64,000 nt of DNA from Exiguobacterium sp. s193 (GTDB lineage: Bacteria > Bacillota > Bacilli > Exiguobacteriales > Exiguobacteriaceae), in contig NZ_JACSMR010000003.1 of the NCBI RefSeq assembly GCF_018618755.1, positions 124,001 through 188,000 of the forward strand, written 5' to 3'. The position numbers and the translations under genes are program-made. This document shows positions 44,077 to 53,690 of this stretch, one piece after another; the first letter of the stretch is position 1; the number at the start of each line of letters is the position of its first letter. The notes beneath the pieces were generated by a model that was not told where the DNA came from, did no database searches, and worked only from the letters and a program-made list of their open reading frames with translations.

Positions 44077-45405
44077 ATGCAGGTGTATGACGTCACGATT
44101 ATCGGCGCAGGTGTCGCCGGAATTTTTCTAGCACACGAACTCGTGCAAGACGGACAATCCGTCTTGGTGATTGACGCCGGAAAACCGTTAGCCGAAAGAA
44201 CCACGACAGACGCTTACCTCGGCTTTGGCGGACTCGGTAAATCAGAAGGAAAATACAATTATTCGACAGCGTTCGGGGGCGAACTGGAACAAAAGTTAGG
44301 TCCGGAAACGACACTTCGCTTAATGCAACAAGTCGATGCCGTCCTGTGTCAGTACGGAGCACTGGAGGTCCCTTTGTATTCCACTCATAATGCGTCATTT
44401 GCAGCGCGTGCTGAAGATGCTGGTCTACATACACTCGAGACGTCCGTCCGTCATCTCGGAACTTCACTTACGAAACAGGTGCTCGCCCGACTGGAGGACA
44501 TGTTGATGAAGACGGTCACGTTCCGCTTTTCGACGCAAGTCGAACAGATGCAGAAGCAAGCGGATACTACATTCACACTCAAAACAGCGTCAGAGACGTT
44601 CTCGAGCCGACGAGTCGTGCTTGCGACCGGACGTTCTGGAACGGACTGGATGCGCCAGCAGCTAAAGCAGCTCGGTCTCGTGCAAACGAAAACACGACTC
44701 GACCTAGGGATTCGGATTGAAATGGATGAAACGCCTTTTCGGAGTGTATTACAGGATACGTTCGAAACGAAACTGGCATACACATCTGACGCTGGAACGG
44801 CCGTCACTTACTGCATGAATCCGACTGGTCGGATCATCCGCAAATATCAAGAAGGTCTCTTCATGCCGGACGGACAAAACTTCCGCGAACAAACGACGGG
44901 GACGGCAAACTTGAACTTCACGCTATTTTTACCACGCTATTTCGATACGTTGGCCGAAGCGAATCAATTTGCGACTTCAGTCATCGGACAAATTAACCAA
45001 GGGTCGGACCGAATCGTCGTCCAACGTCTCGGTGACTTGCTTGCCGGCATAGCTTCTACAGCAACCGGAATCACTCACAATCAAGTCGTCCCGACGCTCG
45101 AAGCAACACCAGGAAACCTGCTCGACGAGGTCCCGCACACAGATATCACCGTGTTACTCGGATTTTTCGAGCGGCTCGAACGTTTGCTTGAAACGCCGCT
45201 CTCACATGATACACTGCTTTACGGAATGGACGGGAAGTTTTATGCTCCGATCCTCGCGACCTCCCGCGACTTCGAAACAGACATCACGGGACTGTATGCA
45301 ATCGGTGATTGTTCCGGCGCGACCCATTCGCTTTCGCAAGCAGCGGCGAGCGGTCTCCACCTCGGACAAGTCTTACAGCAAAAAACAGCCGTTTCGGGAG
45401 AGTAA
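44077..45405 (+). CDS. FAD-dependent oxidoreductase
   Basis: A 442-residue flavoprotein. The FAD dinucleotide fold opens the protein (VYDVTIIGAGVAGIFLAHELVQDGQSVLVIDAGKP, GxGxxG at about 10-15), a second nucleotide-associated segment is RRVVLATGRSGTDWM (about 180-195), and the C-terminal FAD contact is TGLYAIGDCSGATHSLSQAAASGLHLGQVL. This resembles the group annotated as NAD(P)/FAD-dependent dehydrogenases with a central FGGGL-like start (AYLGFGGLGKSEGKYN). The substrate is unknown. ATG 44077 follows AAAAAGGAGCGG; TATACT at about 44054 is a plausible -10. Intergenic repeats lie upstream, the terminator at 45388 is convergent with dbpA. Confidence 0.82.
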   Translation: MQVYDVTIIGAGVAGIFLAHELVQDGQSVLVIDAGKPLAERTTTDAYLGFGGLGKSEGKYNYSTAFGGELEQKLGPETTLRLMQQVDAVLCQYGALEVPLYSTHNASFAARAEDAGLHTLETSVRHLGTSLTKQVLARLEDMLMKTVTFRFSTQVEQMQKQADTTFTLKTASETFSSRRVVLATGRSGTDWMRQQLKQLGLVQTKTRLDLGIRIEMDETPFRSVLQDTFETKLAYTSDAGTAVTYCMNPTGRIIRKYQEGLFMPDGQNFREQTTGTANLNFTLFLPRYFDTLAEANQFATSVIGQINQGSDRIVVQRLGDLLAGIASTATGITHNQVVPTLEATPGNLLDEVPHTDITVLLGFFERLERLLETPLSHDTLLYGMDGKFYAPILATSRDFETDITGLYAIGDCSGATHSLSQAAASGLHLGQVLQQKTAVSGE

Positions 45406-45432
45406 CTTTCTCTCGAAACGGCTGTTTTTCAT
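45388..45432. terminator. Convergent terminator
   Basis: AACAGCCGTTTCGGGAGAG pairs with CTCTCGAAACGGCTGTTTTTC. Confidence 0.93.
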
Positions 45433-45439
45433 TCAGTTC

Positions 45440-46885
45440 TTATTTTTTAAACGCTTCATATACTTTCAGTTGTTTCCCTTTGACCTTCGTCGTCTTCATC
45501 GCGCGTAAGACGAGTGGCCCTTTACCGTTCAGAATCTCGACATACGTTACCGTATCTTGAATCGTGATAATCCCGATGTCTTGGGCAGTCATCCCTTCGA
45601 TTTTCGCAATCGTTCCGACGAAATCAACGGCCCGAAGTTTCTTTTTCTTCCCACCATTGAAATAGAGCTTCATGATGTCGGCATTCAGTTGTTCCGTTTT
45701 TGACGTGCGCACATCCGTCGTCGTGATTTTCTCTTCGAATGCATCTGCCGTCCGGATCAATTCCCGTTCCGTCGGTGCTTGACGTTTTTCGAGTGCTTCG
45801 CCACGGTATTGTTCGACTTCACGCAAGCGGCGCATATCTGCTTCCGTCACGAGGCTGATTGCTTTTCCCATCGCGCCCGCACGTCCTGTCCGACCCGTCC
45901 GGTGCACATAACTTTCTTTTTCGACCGGCATGTCGTACTGGATGACGTGGGTAATGTTCTCGATGTCAATTCCGCGTGCTGCGACATCTGTCGCGACCAA
46001 ATAACGGAATTCGCCTGCACGGAATGCCTTCATGACCGCAAGGCGCTCATCCTGTTCCATCCCGCCGTGAATCTTCTCGACCGGATAATCCATTGCCGAC
46101 AGTCCTTGGGCGACGAAATCAACATGTTCTTTCGTCCGGCAGAAGATCATGCAACGGTCTGGATTTTCGACGACCGTGACGTCTTTCAGAATCGCAAATT
46201 TTGTCTTATCGGTTACAGAAATATAACTGTGATCGATTTGAGCAATTTCAGTTGCATTTGTCGTGATTTCGACTTCTTTCGGCGACTGCATGTAGCGTTC
46301 GCTTAGCTTGTGAATGTCTTGTGGGAACGTCGCTGAGAACAACATCGTCGTCCGTTGTGTTGGCAGTTGCTTTAAAATCGTATCGACTTGCTCGAGGAAG
46401 CCCATGTTCAGCATCTCATCCGCTTCATCCAGGACAAGGTATTTGACCTTCTCAAGCGAAATTGTGCCACGCTCGAGGTGATCGAGCACACGACCAGGTG
46501 TTCCGACGACGATATGGGTCTTCTGTTTTAATTCCGTGACCTGACCGCGGAACGGCTGTTTCCCGAAAACGGCTGTCGCCTTAATCCGCTTGTAACGCCC
46601 GATGTTCATCACATCTTCCGTGACTTGCAGCGCCAGTTCGCGTGTCGGTGTCAAAATCAACGCTTGTGGTTTGTTTTCTTCCCACTCGACGAGTTCACAG
46701 AGCGGAATGCCGAACGATGCCGTTTTTCCACTTCCCGTGCGTGATTTGACGATGATATCTTTTTCAGACAAAGCGACCGGGATGACGGCTTGTTGGACAT
46801 CCGTCGGTGTATGGTAACCAAGTTGTTCAATCGCCTCTAAGATCGGTGAACTGAGCTGAAAATCAGTGAATGGTTTTTTAGACAT
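45440..46885 (-). CDS. dbpA: ATP-dependent RNA helicase DbpA/YxiN
   Basis: A 481-residue DEAD-box helicase with all core motifs: [11 protein letters not shown] (Q motif), SRTGSGKT (about 48-55), [39 protein letters not shown] and HRTGRTGR. After about residue 400 a C-terminal RRM-like domain follows ([27 protein letters not shown]...[24 protein letters not shown]), the domain by which DbpA/YxiN binds hairpin 92 of 23S rRNA during 50S assembly. ATG 46885 follows AAATGAGGTATTCTT. It lies downstream of rlmN, another 23S peptidyl-transferase-centre gene, on the same strand. Confidence 0.95.
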   Translation of the reverse strand: MSKKPFTDFQLSSPILEAIEQLGYHTPTDVQQAVIPVALSEKDIIVKSRTGSGKTASFGIPLCELVEWEENKPQALILTPTRELALQVTEDVMNIGRYKRIKATAVFGKQPFRGQVTELKQKTHIVVGTPGRVLDHLERGTISLEKVKYLVLDEADEMLNMGFLEQVDTILKQLPTQRTTMLFSATFPQDIHKLSERYMQSPKEVEITTNATEIAQIDHSYISVTDKTKFAILKDVTVVENPDRCMIFCRTKEHVDFVAQGLSAMDYPVEKIHGGMEQDERLAVMKAFRAGEFRYLVATDVAARGIDIENITHVIQYDMPVEKESYVHRTGRTGRAGAMGKAISLVTEADMRRLREVEQYRGEALEKRQAPTERELIRTADAFEEKITTTDVRTSKTEQLNADIMKLYFNGGKKKKLRAVDFVGTIAKIEGMTAQDIGIITIQDTVTYVEILNGKGPLVLRAMKTTKVKGKQLKVYEAFKK

Positions 46886-46977
46886 AAGAATACCTCATTT
46901 ATTTTATAGTTTATTTTTTAAGTGTGATTGGTGAATCCGACGTGACCTCTCATTATGCGCTACTTTCCGCAGGACGT

Positions 46978-47014
46978 CAAAAGAGCTTCCCGTCAGAGTG
47001 ACAGGAAGCTCCAC
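46978..47014 (-). terminator. Terminator of rlmN
   Basis: Minus strand GAGCTTCCTGTCA-CTC-TGACGGGAAGCTC followed by TTTTGA. Confidence 0.85.
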
Positions 47015-47018
47015 TTGC

Positions 47019-48092
47019 TTATTTTGCTGCGACTTTATCTTTTTTGATTTGTTTACTACGTAACTGTCCACATGCTGCATCGATGTCTGTCCCGTGCTCG
47101 AGACGGACACCACAGTTGAGACCGTTCTTTTTCAACGTATCGTAGAATGTCGTGATATCTTCTGACGTACTCCGTTGGTATTGACCATGCTCATCAACCG
47201 GGTTGTACGGAATCAAGTTGACGTACGTCAAGTGACGTTTGTCTTCGAATAATTTCGCGAGTTCGATTGCTTGTGCTTTTTGGTCATTGACCCCACGAAG
47301 TAAGATGTACTCAATTGTGATTTTACGATTCGTCGTCTTGACGTAGTAATCGATGGCAGGCATCAATTTTTCGAGTGGAATCGCACGGTTGATTTTCATG
47401 ATTTGTGTGCGCAACTCATTGTTTGGTGCGTGCAATGAAATCGCCAAGTTCACTTGAAGTTTTAAATCTGCGAATTTGTAGATTTTATCAGCAAGACCAC
47501 TTGTCGAAACGGTGATGTGACGTGCACCGATTGAAAGACCGTTGTGATCCTTGATGACGTTCAAGAAGTCGACCATGTTGTCGAAGTTATCGAACGGCTC
47601 GCCGATACCCATGACGACGACGTGGCTGACACGTTCTTCTTTACCGACAGCATCGAGGTGATGTTGGACGTGCATGATTTGTTCGACGATTTCACCAGCT
47701 GAAAGGTCGCGACTTTTCTTAATCAATCCACTCGCGCAGAAGCTACAGCCGATGTTACAACCGACTTGTGTCGTCACACAGACAGATAGTCCGTATTTGT
47801 GACGCATGAGAACTGTTTCAATCAAGCTACCATCATATAACTTGAAGAGGAACTTGATCGTTCCGTCCGCTGATTCTTGTTTAACGGCTTCTGTCATCGA
47901 GCCAATCGCAAAACTCTGATCTAACAACTCAAGGCAATCCTTGTTGACATTCGTCATTTCAGCGAAAGTAGTGACACGTTTACGATAGAGCCAATCCCAA
48001 ACTTGTTTTGCACGGAACGGCTTGTGACCTTGGTGCGATAACCATTCTGTCATCTGCTCAATTGTTAATCCATAAATGGATGGTTTATTCAT
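47019..48092 (-). CDS. rlmN: 23S rRNA (A2503-C2)-methyltransferase RlmN
   Basis: A 357-residue radical-SAM methyltransferase that adds a methyl to C2 of A2503 in 23S rRNA and also acts on some tRNAs. The iron-sulfur motif CNIGCSFC has Cys 112, 116 and 119; GIGEPFDN is the SAM-contact GxGEP-like motif; the mechanistic C-terminal Cys is in DIDAACGQL (about 345). The C-terminal part ([30 protein letters not shown]) looks more like the streptococcal/enterococcal RlmN version than that of B. subtilis. It is not Cfr by the segments I can compare. ATG 48092 has GAAATGAGG upstream. The TnpB element sits immediately upstream. Confidence 0.95.
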   Translation of the reverse strand: MNKPSIYGLTIEQMTEWLSHQGHKPFRAKQVWDWLYRKRVTTFAEMTNVNKDCLELLDQSFAIGSMTEAVKQESADGTIKFLFKLYDGSLIETVLMRHKYGLSVCVTTQVGCNIGCSFCASGLIKKSRDLSAGEIVEQIMHVQHHLDAVGKEERVSHVVVMGIGEPFDNFDNMVDFLNVIKDHNGLSIGARHITVSTSGLADKIYKFADLKLQVNLAISLHAPNNELRTQIMKINRAIPLEKLMPAIDYYVKTTNRKITIEYILLRGVNDQKAQAIELAKLFEDKRHLTYVNLIPYNPVDEHGQYQRSTSEDITTFYDTLKKNGLNCGVRLEHGTDIDAACGQLRSKQIKKDKVAAK

Positions 48093-48169
48093 TAGTGAGA
48101 CCTCATTTCTTTTTTCCAGAACTATAACATTCCTTTATCTTAGTAAAAATCAGCCGCTTACGCAACGTT

Positions 48170-48300
48170 CAAATCCTAAATGTTCACTTTCTTTGAACTA
48201 CCTCCACCTACGCTTCGCTTAGAGGTGGAGGATTCCTGAGTGATCCGACCTAACGGTCGAAACCTGATCAGGCTAACCCCGTCGTCCCGACGGTTGAAGA
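48170..48300 (-). ncRNA. Predicted omega-RNA (reRNA) of the TnpB element
   Basis: By analogy with characterised TnpB systems, the transcript spanning the tnpB 3' end and right end is the guide scaffold. Visible folds: CCTGATCAGG, CGACC-GTTA-GGTCG and CCTCCACCT...AGGTGGAGG, ending TAGTTCAAA. The guide would then start GAAAGTGAACATTTAGGATT. The 101-base duplication with only one change shows the conserved extent. Transcription is not shown. Confidence 0.55.
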
Positions 48301-49545
48301 AGTTAGGAGGCGTTCAGCTTCTTGTTTGAGGTTCAGTCCTGCGTTCACATCCCGGTCGTGGTGGATGCCGCAACTCGGGCATGTCCATTCACGCAAGCCA
48401 AGATGTTTCACGTCTTTGTGTTGATGTCCGCAACTGGAACACAGTTGACTAGAGGCGAAGGTCTTGCCAACTTTCACGACGGTCTTCCCGTACCATTCCG
48501 CCTTGTATCCGAGCATGCGGAAGAACTCCGACCAACTGACATCAGAGATGGACTTGCTCAACTTGCGATTCTTCTGCATGTTCTTCACCTGCAAGGTCTC
48601 GATGCCGATGACGTCGTGGTTTTTGACGATCTCGGTCGATACCTTGTGCAGGAAGTCGGTTCGCTTGTTGGCGATCTTCTCGTGGATGCGGGCGACCTTC
48701 CGCTTCTGCTTCTGGTAGTTCTTCGCCTCGGAAAGTGTTACTTTCTTATCCAAGGCGATACGTTGACGACGAGAAAGCTTGCGTTGCTCGCGTGCCAGCT
48801 TTTTCTCAAGCGAACGGAAGTAACGGTCATTCTTGTACACCGTGCCGTCCGACAGGATGGCGAAGTTCTTGAGTCCGACATCGACGCCGACGGATGAGCC
48901 CGTCTTCGGCATTTCGTTGCTCTCCTGCTCGACGAGCAGGGAGACGAAGTATTTTCCTGAAGCGTTCCGCCGGATGGTCGCGTTCAAGATGCGTCCTACG
49001 ACCTGCCTCGAGTTGGCGAAACGCACCCACTTCAGCTTTGGAATTTTAATCGTGTTGCCGACGATCGAGACTTCTGGAAGTTGAGACTTGCCCTGAATGT
49101 TCGTCTTATACGATTGAACGGGGTTGCACTTTGACTTGAAGCGGGGTCGTTCGTTCTGCTTCTTGAAGAAGCGGTCAAAGGCATCAGCAAGATGTTTGAC
49201 GCTCGTCTGAACAGACGTGCTATCGACTTCTTTCAACCAGTCGAACGCCTGCTTCAACGACGGAATTTCTTTCGAGCAAGTCCCGTAGGATAGTCCTTTA
49301 CCTGTCGCTTTATACGTCTCATCCCACTTCGCCAAGAAGTGGTTGAAGACGAAGCGCGAACAACCGATCGTCTTCGCGATCAGGATTTCCTGCTCTTTTG
49401 TCGGGTAGATTCTAAATTTGTAGGCTTTGTGTGTCAACATGATGTTCACCTCCTTCAAAGGGAATATACCCGAAAGAAAGGTTGGCGATTCATCTCCCAC
49501 TTTCACTAGGGCTTCACCCTGATTGTTTAGAAGTGGGCGTATTCT
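48192..49545 (-). mobile_element. TnpB (IS200/IS605-like) element without tnpA
   Basis: Contains tnpB, a downstream right end/omega-RNA region (48192-48292, duplicated at 9717-9817) and an upstream left end with a subterminal hairpin CCCACTT (49496-49502) / AAGTGGG (49531-49537). The right boundary at TTTGAACTA is set by where the two copies stop matching; the left boundary is approximate. No Y1 transposase tnpA is present. Confidence 0.75.
48268..49440 (-). CDS. tnpB: RNA-guided endonuclease TnpB
   Basis: A 390-residue TnpB, the transposon-encoded ancestor of Cas12 nucleases. The RuvC catalytic triad is intact: D187 (GVDVGLKNF), E281 ([11 protein letters not shown]) and D364 ([11 protein letters not shown]). 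The zinc finger has C334, C337, C354 and C357. The N-terminal helix-turn-helix-like region starts [17 protein letters not shown] as in IS605 OrfB. Length is normal. ATG 49440 follows GAAGGAGGTGAACATC; the frame open to 49506 crosses the left-end hairpin and is not used. Codon choice is richer in GC third positions than in flanking genes. No tnpA is nearby, so transposition would need a partner elsewhere. Confidence 0.95.
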   Translation of the reverse strand: MLTHKAYKFRIYPTKEQEILIAKTIGCSRFVFNHFLAKWDETYKATGKGLSYGTCSKEIPSLKQAFDWLKEVDSTSVQTSVKHLADAFDRFFKKQNERPRFKSKCNPVQSYKTNIQGKSQLPEVSIVGNTIKIPKLKWVRFANSRQVVGRILNATIRRNASGKYFVSLLVEQESNEMPKTGSSVGVDVGLKNFAILSDGTVYKNDRYFRSLEKKLAREQRKLSRRQRIALDKKVTLSEAKNYQKQKRKVARIHEKIANKRTDFLHKVSTEIVKNHDVIGIETLQVKNMQKNRKLSKSISDVSWSEFFRMLGYKAEWYGKTVVKVGKTFASSQLCSSCGHQHKDVKHLGLREWTCPSCGIHHDRDVNAGLNLKQEAERLLTSSTVGTTGLA

Positions 49546-49602
49546 CGCCTAATTATGGTAAATTTCCGCGTCTTCTTTGGCTTGTTTTTCGGTCCAGTTG
49601 TG

Positions 49603-50409
49603 TCAAATCGACAAACTTCGTTTCCGAAAACTCAAAAACGCTCCAACATGGAAGATCAAGCTGATACTCGCAAGAGTCAGAAGGTGAATCAAAAATTGAT
49701 CAGTTCCTTCTAATAATTGTTGTGTGTTGAACAGACTGAAAATCGAACCGTAACGCATCCATTCCGTTTTTTCACTGAGACCCGCTCCAATCGTCAAAAC
49801 AATCGACAGGATAAGCACACCACCGGCAATCGAAAAGGCACGTCGCTCATCATCAAACAAGGTGGCGATAAACAACGTGAATCCACCGATAGCATACAGT
49901 AACAAGAGTGCGTTCAATTGAAAACGAATCAAGGTCAGTCCGTCAATCGAAACTCCGGAAACAAACCAATCCGTTAGTAGCAATACGAGCGTATTGCATA
50001 ACACAAGGCATGTACTGGCGAGCAGCATGACAATCATTGCAGCCGCCGTATATTGATGCCGTGTGATCGGCGCTGCCAAGTATAAAATCAGTTCCCCATT
50101 ATCGATCGGTCGTGCCAGCAGGCGTGCGGCAAGCGATAATAGGAACAGGGACGCGATGATTTGAAAAATCAGTCCGTAATAATTACCACCAAGTAAATCT
50201 AAGACGTTATCAAATCCGGTCATCTTGTCGTATTGAAAGGCTTTTAAGACTTCCGGTGGCAACGCTTGAAGTTTCGCTTCAAGCAGACCACTCTTCATCA
50301 TTGATGGGTACAACGCCGCAAGCATCAACAAATACAGACTCGTTCCAATCGCATACGCTGTGATCGGTTTTCCGTTGTGCTTCAACAACGACCAAATGAT
50401 GGTCATCAT
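49603..50409 (-). CDS. ABC-2 type transporter permease
   Basis: A 268-residue permease with about six membrane segments (for example 18-36, 78-98, 110-140, 160-185, 195-215, 238-258). The pattern resembles the permease subunits of bacterial antibiotic/lipid exporters of the ABC-2 class, with an external loop LLEAKLQALPPEVLKAFQYDKMTGFDNVLDLLGGNY. Its ATG overlaps the end of the ATPase gene by 4 bases, so the two are translationally coupled subunits of one exporter. The substrate is unknown; no sensor-kinase pair lies nearby. The TnpB element lies just downstream. Confidence 0.88.
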   Translation of the reverse strand: MMTIIWSLLKHNGKPITAYAIGTSLYLLMLAALYPSMMKSGLLEAKLQALPPEVLKAFQYDKMTGFDNVLDLLGGNYYGLIFQIIASLFLLSLAARLLARPIDNGELILYLAAPITRHQYTAAAMIVMLLASTCLVLCNTLVLLLTDWFVSGVSIDGLTLIRFQLNALLLLYAIGGFTLFIATLFDDERRAFSIAGGVLILSIVLTIGAGLSEKTEWMRYGSIFSLFNTQQLLEGTDQFLIHLLTLASISLIFHVGAFLSFRKRSLSI

Positions 50410-51287
50410 GGTGATTCCTCCTCACTATAGTAATGTAAGAAGACGTGTTCTAAGTCATCTGCAGAAGAGTGAATCGTCCGCACATCATACTCCGTCAAGA
50501 AACGGATGACTTGATTTAATGTCAGTTGCTTCGTCGTCACAAAAGACACTTGATTCTGCATCCGTTCACTTCCGATTTGTCGCGCGAATTGCTCCGCATG
50601 CACTCCTAACCCAAATTCAATCGTGTATTGTTTTCGGCTCGATCGGACAAGCTCATGAATATCCGCTTCGATGATGATACGTCCTTCTTTGATGAGGGCA
50701 GCCCGGTCACACGATTTTTCCATTTCCGGAAAATGGTGTGAACTCATCAAAATCGCTTTCCCCCGTTGGCGCTCTTCATCAATCAAGGCTAAAAAACGTT
50801 CCTGCATCAACGGATCGAGTCCACTCGTCGGTTCATCTAGCAGATAAACCGGTGCATCTTTCATAAAACAGCCGACTAATGCCAGTTTCTGTTTCATTCC
50901 TTTCGACATCTTCCGAATTTTCGTTTTCGTCTCAAACGGAAAACGTTCTAACAACTCCATTTGACGTTCCGGCTTACTATGATGTAATTTCTGCATCAAG
51001 TGTAAAATTTGCTCGCCTGTAAAATCACCAGGTAAATTAATTTCTCCTGGTAAGTAACCGACGATGTGTTTTACGTCTTCTGTTTGGTTCCAGCAATCAT
51101 AACCACCAATCGTCGCATGACCGGAGTCAGCTCGAATCAAGCCCATCAGTTGCCGGATCGCCGTTGACTTACCCGCTCCGTTCGGTCCGATAAAACCAAA
51201 TACCATTCCCGGTTCCACCGAAAAACTGACATCAAATAAACCTCGCTTCGGTGCAAATTCCTTCGTCACATGTTCCAAATGAATCAT
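50406..51287 (-). CDS. ABC transporter ATP-binding protein
   Basis: A 293-residue ATPase subunit. Walker A GPNGAGKST (about 33-41), Q-loop VGYLPGEINLPGDF, signature MSKGMKQKLALVGCFM, Walker B VYLLDEPTSGLDP and switch His in MSSHHFPEM are complete. The DrrA/CcmA-type C-terminal extension (about 225-293) is present. ATG 51287 follows GTGAGGCGATTCGG; the open frame to 51317 lacks a site. It overlaps the permease gene by 4 bases. With that permease it forms an exporter of unknown substrate. Confidence 0.93.
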   Translation of the reverse strand: MIHLEHVTKEFAPKRGLFDVSFSVEPGMVFGFIGPNGAGKSTAIRQLMGLIRADSGHATIGGYDCWNQTEDVKHIVGYLPGEINLPGDFTGEQILHLMQKLHHSKPERQMELLERFPFETKTKIRKMSKGMKQKLALVGCFMKDAPVYLLDEPTSGLDPLMQERFLALIDEERQRGKAILMSSHHFPEMEKSCDRAALIKEGRIIIEADIHELVRSSRKQYTIEFGLGVHAEQFARQIGSERMQNQVSFVTTKQLTLNQVIRFLTEYDVRTIHSSADDLEHVFLHYYSEEESP

Positions 51288-51327
51288 CCGAATCGCCTCA
51301 CTTTTTTGGGGGATCACCGTTAGTACC

Positions 51328-51960
51328 TTATACCCGTTTTGCTACTTTCTGGGACAGGTCCGCTCGATAAATGACAAATCGTTCGTCGTGATTTTTTTCA
51401 AACAATTCCTTTAAACGAACTTCTTCAATCTGTTCAAATACCGTTTGATGCTCTAAATAATACCGGTACTCATCTGCCGGATAATAAAGAATCAGATCGA
51501 CGGGGCGTGGTGTCTGTTCGACCGACTCTAGAATATGATTGACGACCTTGATGAAAATTTGAACGGAAAAGGGATTAAAAAAATAAAATTTTGTCGCTTC
51601 TACCGGAATCGGATAACTTTCTGCATAGACATGTTCAAATCGAAGACTCCCGCGTCGTTTTTTGACTTTTTTTAAGTAGTTCACCTGATTGGTTAATGCA
51701 TCCTCATAAAACTGACCATTCATCTCGATTCCGATGACGGAACAGTCAAATCGATCGTGGAGATAAAAATTCAGTCGTCCCTTCCCGCACCCAAAATCAA
51801 TCACTGTATCTTCAGAATGAAACGGATAGGCTTCACATAGCTCATCAAGGGCTGCGTAAGGGGTCGGTTCATAACGGTTGTAGTGACTGAAGACGTTATA
51901 GAGGTGCTGGACTTCAATCGTTTTAATGTGGAGCCGTGTTTCATATTCCTGTTCGTTCAT
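51328..51960 (-). CDS. Class I SAM-dependent methyltransferase
   Basis: A 210-residue methyltransferase. Motif I is DTVIDFGCGKGRLNFYL (about 52-68); the acidic motif II is SVIGIEMNG; the motif IV region is TKFYFFNPFSVQIF, where NPF replaces the NPPY seen in N6-adenine enzymes, suggesting a different substrate. A short N-terminal helix region (LHIKTIEVQHLYNVFSHYNRYEPTPYAALDELC) precedes it. The substrate is unknown. ATG 51960 follows GAAGGAAGGTAAACCG. It is upstream of the ABC transporter genes on the same strand with 40 bases to the ATPase gene, so an operon is likely. Confidence 0.82.
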   Translation of the reverse strand: MNEQEYETRLHIKTIEVQHLYNVFSHYNRYEPTPYAALDELCEAYPFHSEDTVIDFGCGKGRLNFYLHDRFDCSVIGIEMNGQFYEDALTNQVNYLKKVKKRRGSLRFEHVYAESYPIPVEATKFYFFNPFSVQIFIKVVNHILESVEQTPRPVDLILYYPADEYRYYLEHQTVFEQIEEVRLKELFEKNHDERFVIYRADLSQKVAKRV

Positions 51961-52045
51961 CGGTTTACCTTCCTTCTTTCAAGCATTGTTGTTCCCATCG
52001 TACTATACTAGAGAAGCACGTAATTCGATAAAAGGGGATGTTTTT

Positions 52046-52375
52046 ATGATCGTCGTAACGAACCGGATTAAAGTCAAAAAAGGGATGGCTGCTGCACTAG
52101 CACCTCGCTTCACACGCCCGAGTGGTCTCGACTCGATGGACGGATTCATTCGTGTCGAAGTTCTATTGACACAAAATATCGAAGAACATGACGAAATGAA
52201 CGTCAACATGTACTGGGAAGACATGAAACACTTTGAAGCATGGCGGAACAGTGATGATTTCAAGGAATCGCATAAGCGTCCTGCACAGCAAGATGGCGAG
52301 GCACAGGAATCACCGATGCTCGGCAGTGAAATCATCACGTATGAAGTCGCTTCCGTAAAAGAAAGTACACGTTAA
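52046..52375 (+). CDS. hmoA: HmoA-like haem-degrading monooxygenase
   Basis: A 109-residue ABM-fold protein with the start MIVVTNRIKVKKGMAAALAPRF and the segments GLDSMDGFIRVEVLLTQNIEEHDEMNVNMYWEDMKHFEAWRNSDDFKESH, which match the IsdG/HmoA family; the terminal His and the Asn/Trp positions usual for haem oxygenase activity are plausible. Such enzymes open haem to release iron. ATG 52046 follows AAAAGGGGATGTTTTT. The open frame starts far upstream at 51926, overlapping the divergent methyltransferase gene, and is not used. A strong terminator follows. Confidence 0.85.
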   Translation: MIVVTNRIKVKKGMAAALAPRFTRPSGLDSMDGFIRVEVLLTQNIEEHDEMNVNMYWEDMKHFEAWRNSDDFKESHKRPAQQDGEAQESPMLGSEIITYEVASVKESTR

Positions 52376-52403
52376 TTCTAAAATTCATGACTGGTGAATG
52401 CAT

Positions 52404-52432
52404 ACCCCCGAATCCGTTCATGGATTCGGGGG
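52404..52432 (+). terminator. Terminator after hmoA-like gene
   Basis: ACCCCCGAATCC-GTTCAT-GGATTCGGGGGTT. Confidence 0.92.
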
Positions 52433-52551
52433 TTGCTTGTTTTCAAACATGTTTTCGCACTTGACCTAGTATTATTTTTGATAAGGGTTAAATTGCATTT
52501 AATTCCAATTATTGTTATCGTATGTCCAATGCGAGAGAAAGAGGGCATACT

Positions 52552-53298
52552 ATGATCTATTCCTTATCGATTTTCGAACAAGTAATTCGTGCTTTACCCG
52601 TTGATCGTTCCTTGACACGGGAAGATATATGTACGGACGATTTTTTATTGCAAACGGAAGGTGACTTGTCGGTTTACTATTCGCCCATCGGAGACTATAT
52701 CAATCCTTCCGCAAAAATCGTTTTTGTTGGTATCACACCAGGACTTGAACAGATGCGTATCGCGTTCGAAGAGACAGCTGACGCCTTACATCATGGCGCT
52801 ACTTTAGAAGAAGCAGTCCGATCCGCCAACTACACGGCAAGCTTCGCCGGCGTGATGCGCCGCAACCTCGTCACGATGCTCGACGACCTGGGACTCGCGA
52901 CCTTGTTGTCGATCCCGACGACAGCGAGTTTGTTTAATCAACATCAGGATTTGTTGCACGCGACATCGATCTTAAAACATCCCGTTTTCTATCGCGGGAA
53001 AAACTATAGTGGACACCAACCTAAGATTGATCGTGCTCCCTTGCTCCAACACTATGCTTATGAACACTTTGCAGCAGAATTAAAACAGTTGGACCATCCT
53101 GTCCTGATCGTGCCGCTCGGGCGAATCGTCGAAGCGACCGTCCGATCCTTATTTAATCAAGGACGCCTTCGAAAACATACGATTTTATCAGGTTTTCCTC
53201 ATCCTTCGGGTGCAAATGGTCACCGCAAACGTCAATTCGAGGAAAATCATTCTTATCTTACCCAGCAGTTGCTGCGTTACTTTGCCAATTCTTACTAA
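52552..53298 (+). CDS. Uracil-DNA-glycosylase-fold family protein
   Basis: A 248-residue protein with a UDG-like fold by motif: AKIVFVGITPGLEQMRIAFEET (motif 1 region, GxTPG) and TILSGFPHPSGANGHRKRQF (motif 2 region with HPSGAN), joined by a central LIVPLGRIVEATVRSLF. The precise glycosylase active-site residues of classical UDGs are not evident, and similar proteins are often annotated only as hypothetical. A role in base-excision repair or nucleotide metabolism is possible but unproven. ATG 52552 follows AAAGAGGGCATACT; the frame open to 52522 has no site. It is monocistronic and followed by the lysine riboswitch. Confidence 0.6.
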   Translation: MIYSLSIFEQVIRALPVDRSLTREDICTDDFLLQTEGDLSVYYSPIGDYINPSAKIVFVGITPGLEQMRIAFEETADALHHGATLEEAVRSANYTASFAGVMRRNLVTMLDDLGLATLLSIPTTASLFNQHQDLLHATSILKHPVFYRGKNYSGHQPKIDRAPLLQHYAYEHFAAELKQLDHPVLIVPLGRIVEATVRSLFNQGRLRKHTILSGFPHPSGANGHRKRQFEENHSYLTQQLLRYFANSY

Positions 53299-53402
53299 GA
53301 AATTTATGGATTCGAAAATAACACCTTTGATATTTTTTTAAAAAACAGACTTGAAACTTTTTTCTGAAATATGATAAAGTTTTCTTATTAAAAGAATATG
53401 AC

Positions 53403-53580
53403 TATTCTATCGATGAGGTAGAGGCGCGGTCTTAATGAGTATTTGATCTGAGGATGACAACGAGGACGATCAAGGAAAGGTAATACTGCCGAAGTATCGT
53501 CAAGTGTCAGACTTGGTGTTACTGGTCGAATTGGGAAATACCCGTTCGATTGCCATACGTGTTTTGTATGGAGCGCTCCA
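53403..53580 (+). promoter_or_regulatory. Lysine (L-box) riboswitch aptamer
   Basis: L-box landmarks run in order: GATGAGGTAGAGGCGCG, AATGAGTATTTGATCTGAGG, ATGACAACGAGGACGATC, AAGGAAAGGTAATACTGCC, GAAGTATCGTC, CAGACTTGGTGTTACTGG, GGGAAATACCCG and the closing strand of P1. A TTGAAA -35-like hexamer lies at 53351. An attenuation terminator follows, so lysine should switch the downstream transporter off. Confidence 0.92.
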
Positions 53581-53604
53581 ATTCGGCTAAGAAAGACGCA
53601 TCCA

Positions 53605-53645
53605 GCAAGGGTGTCGGCTTTGTTGCCGGTGCCCTTGCTTTTTTG
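53605..53645 (+). terminator. Lysine riboswitch attenuator
   Basis: 14-bp stem GCAAGGGTGTCGGC / GCCGGTGCCCTTGC (three G-U pairs), loop TTTGTT, then TTTTTT. Confidence 0.93.
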
Positions 53646-53690
53646 TATGCAATGGGTCTCATCTTCTAAAAAAAGAGGAGGAACCACACA

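Noticed and set aside
46940-46975. Possible repeat shared with 12125-12160 (TTTCCGCAGG...GTCAAAAG)
   Set aside because: The match is about 18 discontinuous bases; too short to claim a family.
47019-48092. RlmN gene as a Cfr-type antibiotic-resistance methyltransferase
   Set aside because: The N-terminal half and the [13 protein letters not shown] region follow RlmN, not Cfr (QCGCNFGCKFC); only general radical-SAM features are shared.
48322-48897. 191-codon open frame antisense to tnpB
   Set aside because: A shadow produced by the GC-rich third positions of tnpB; no ribosome binding site and no recognisable domain.
53388-53687. 99-codon minus-strand open frame over the lysine riboswitch
   Set aside because: The region is fully explained by the aptamer and attenuator; no start site.
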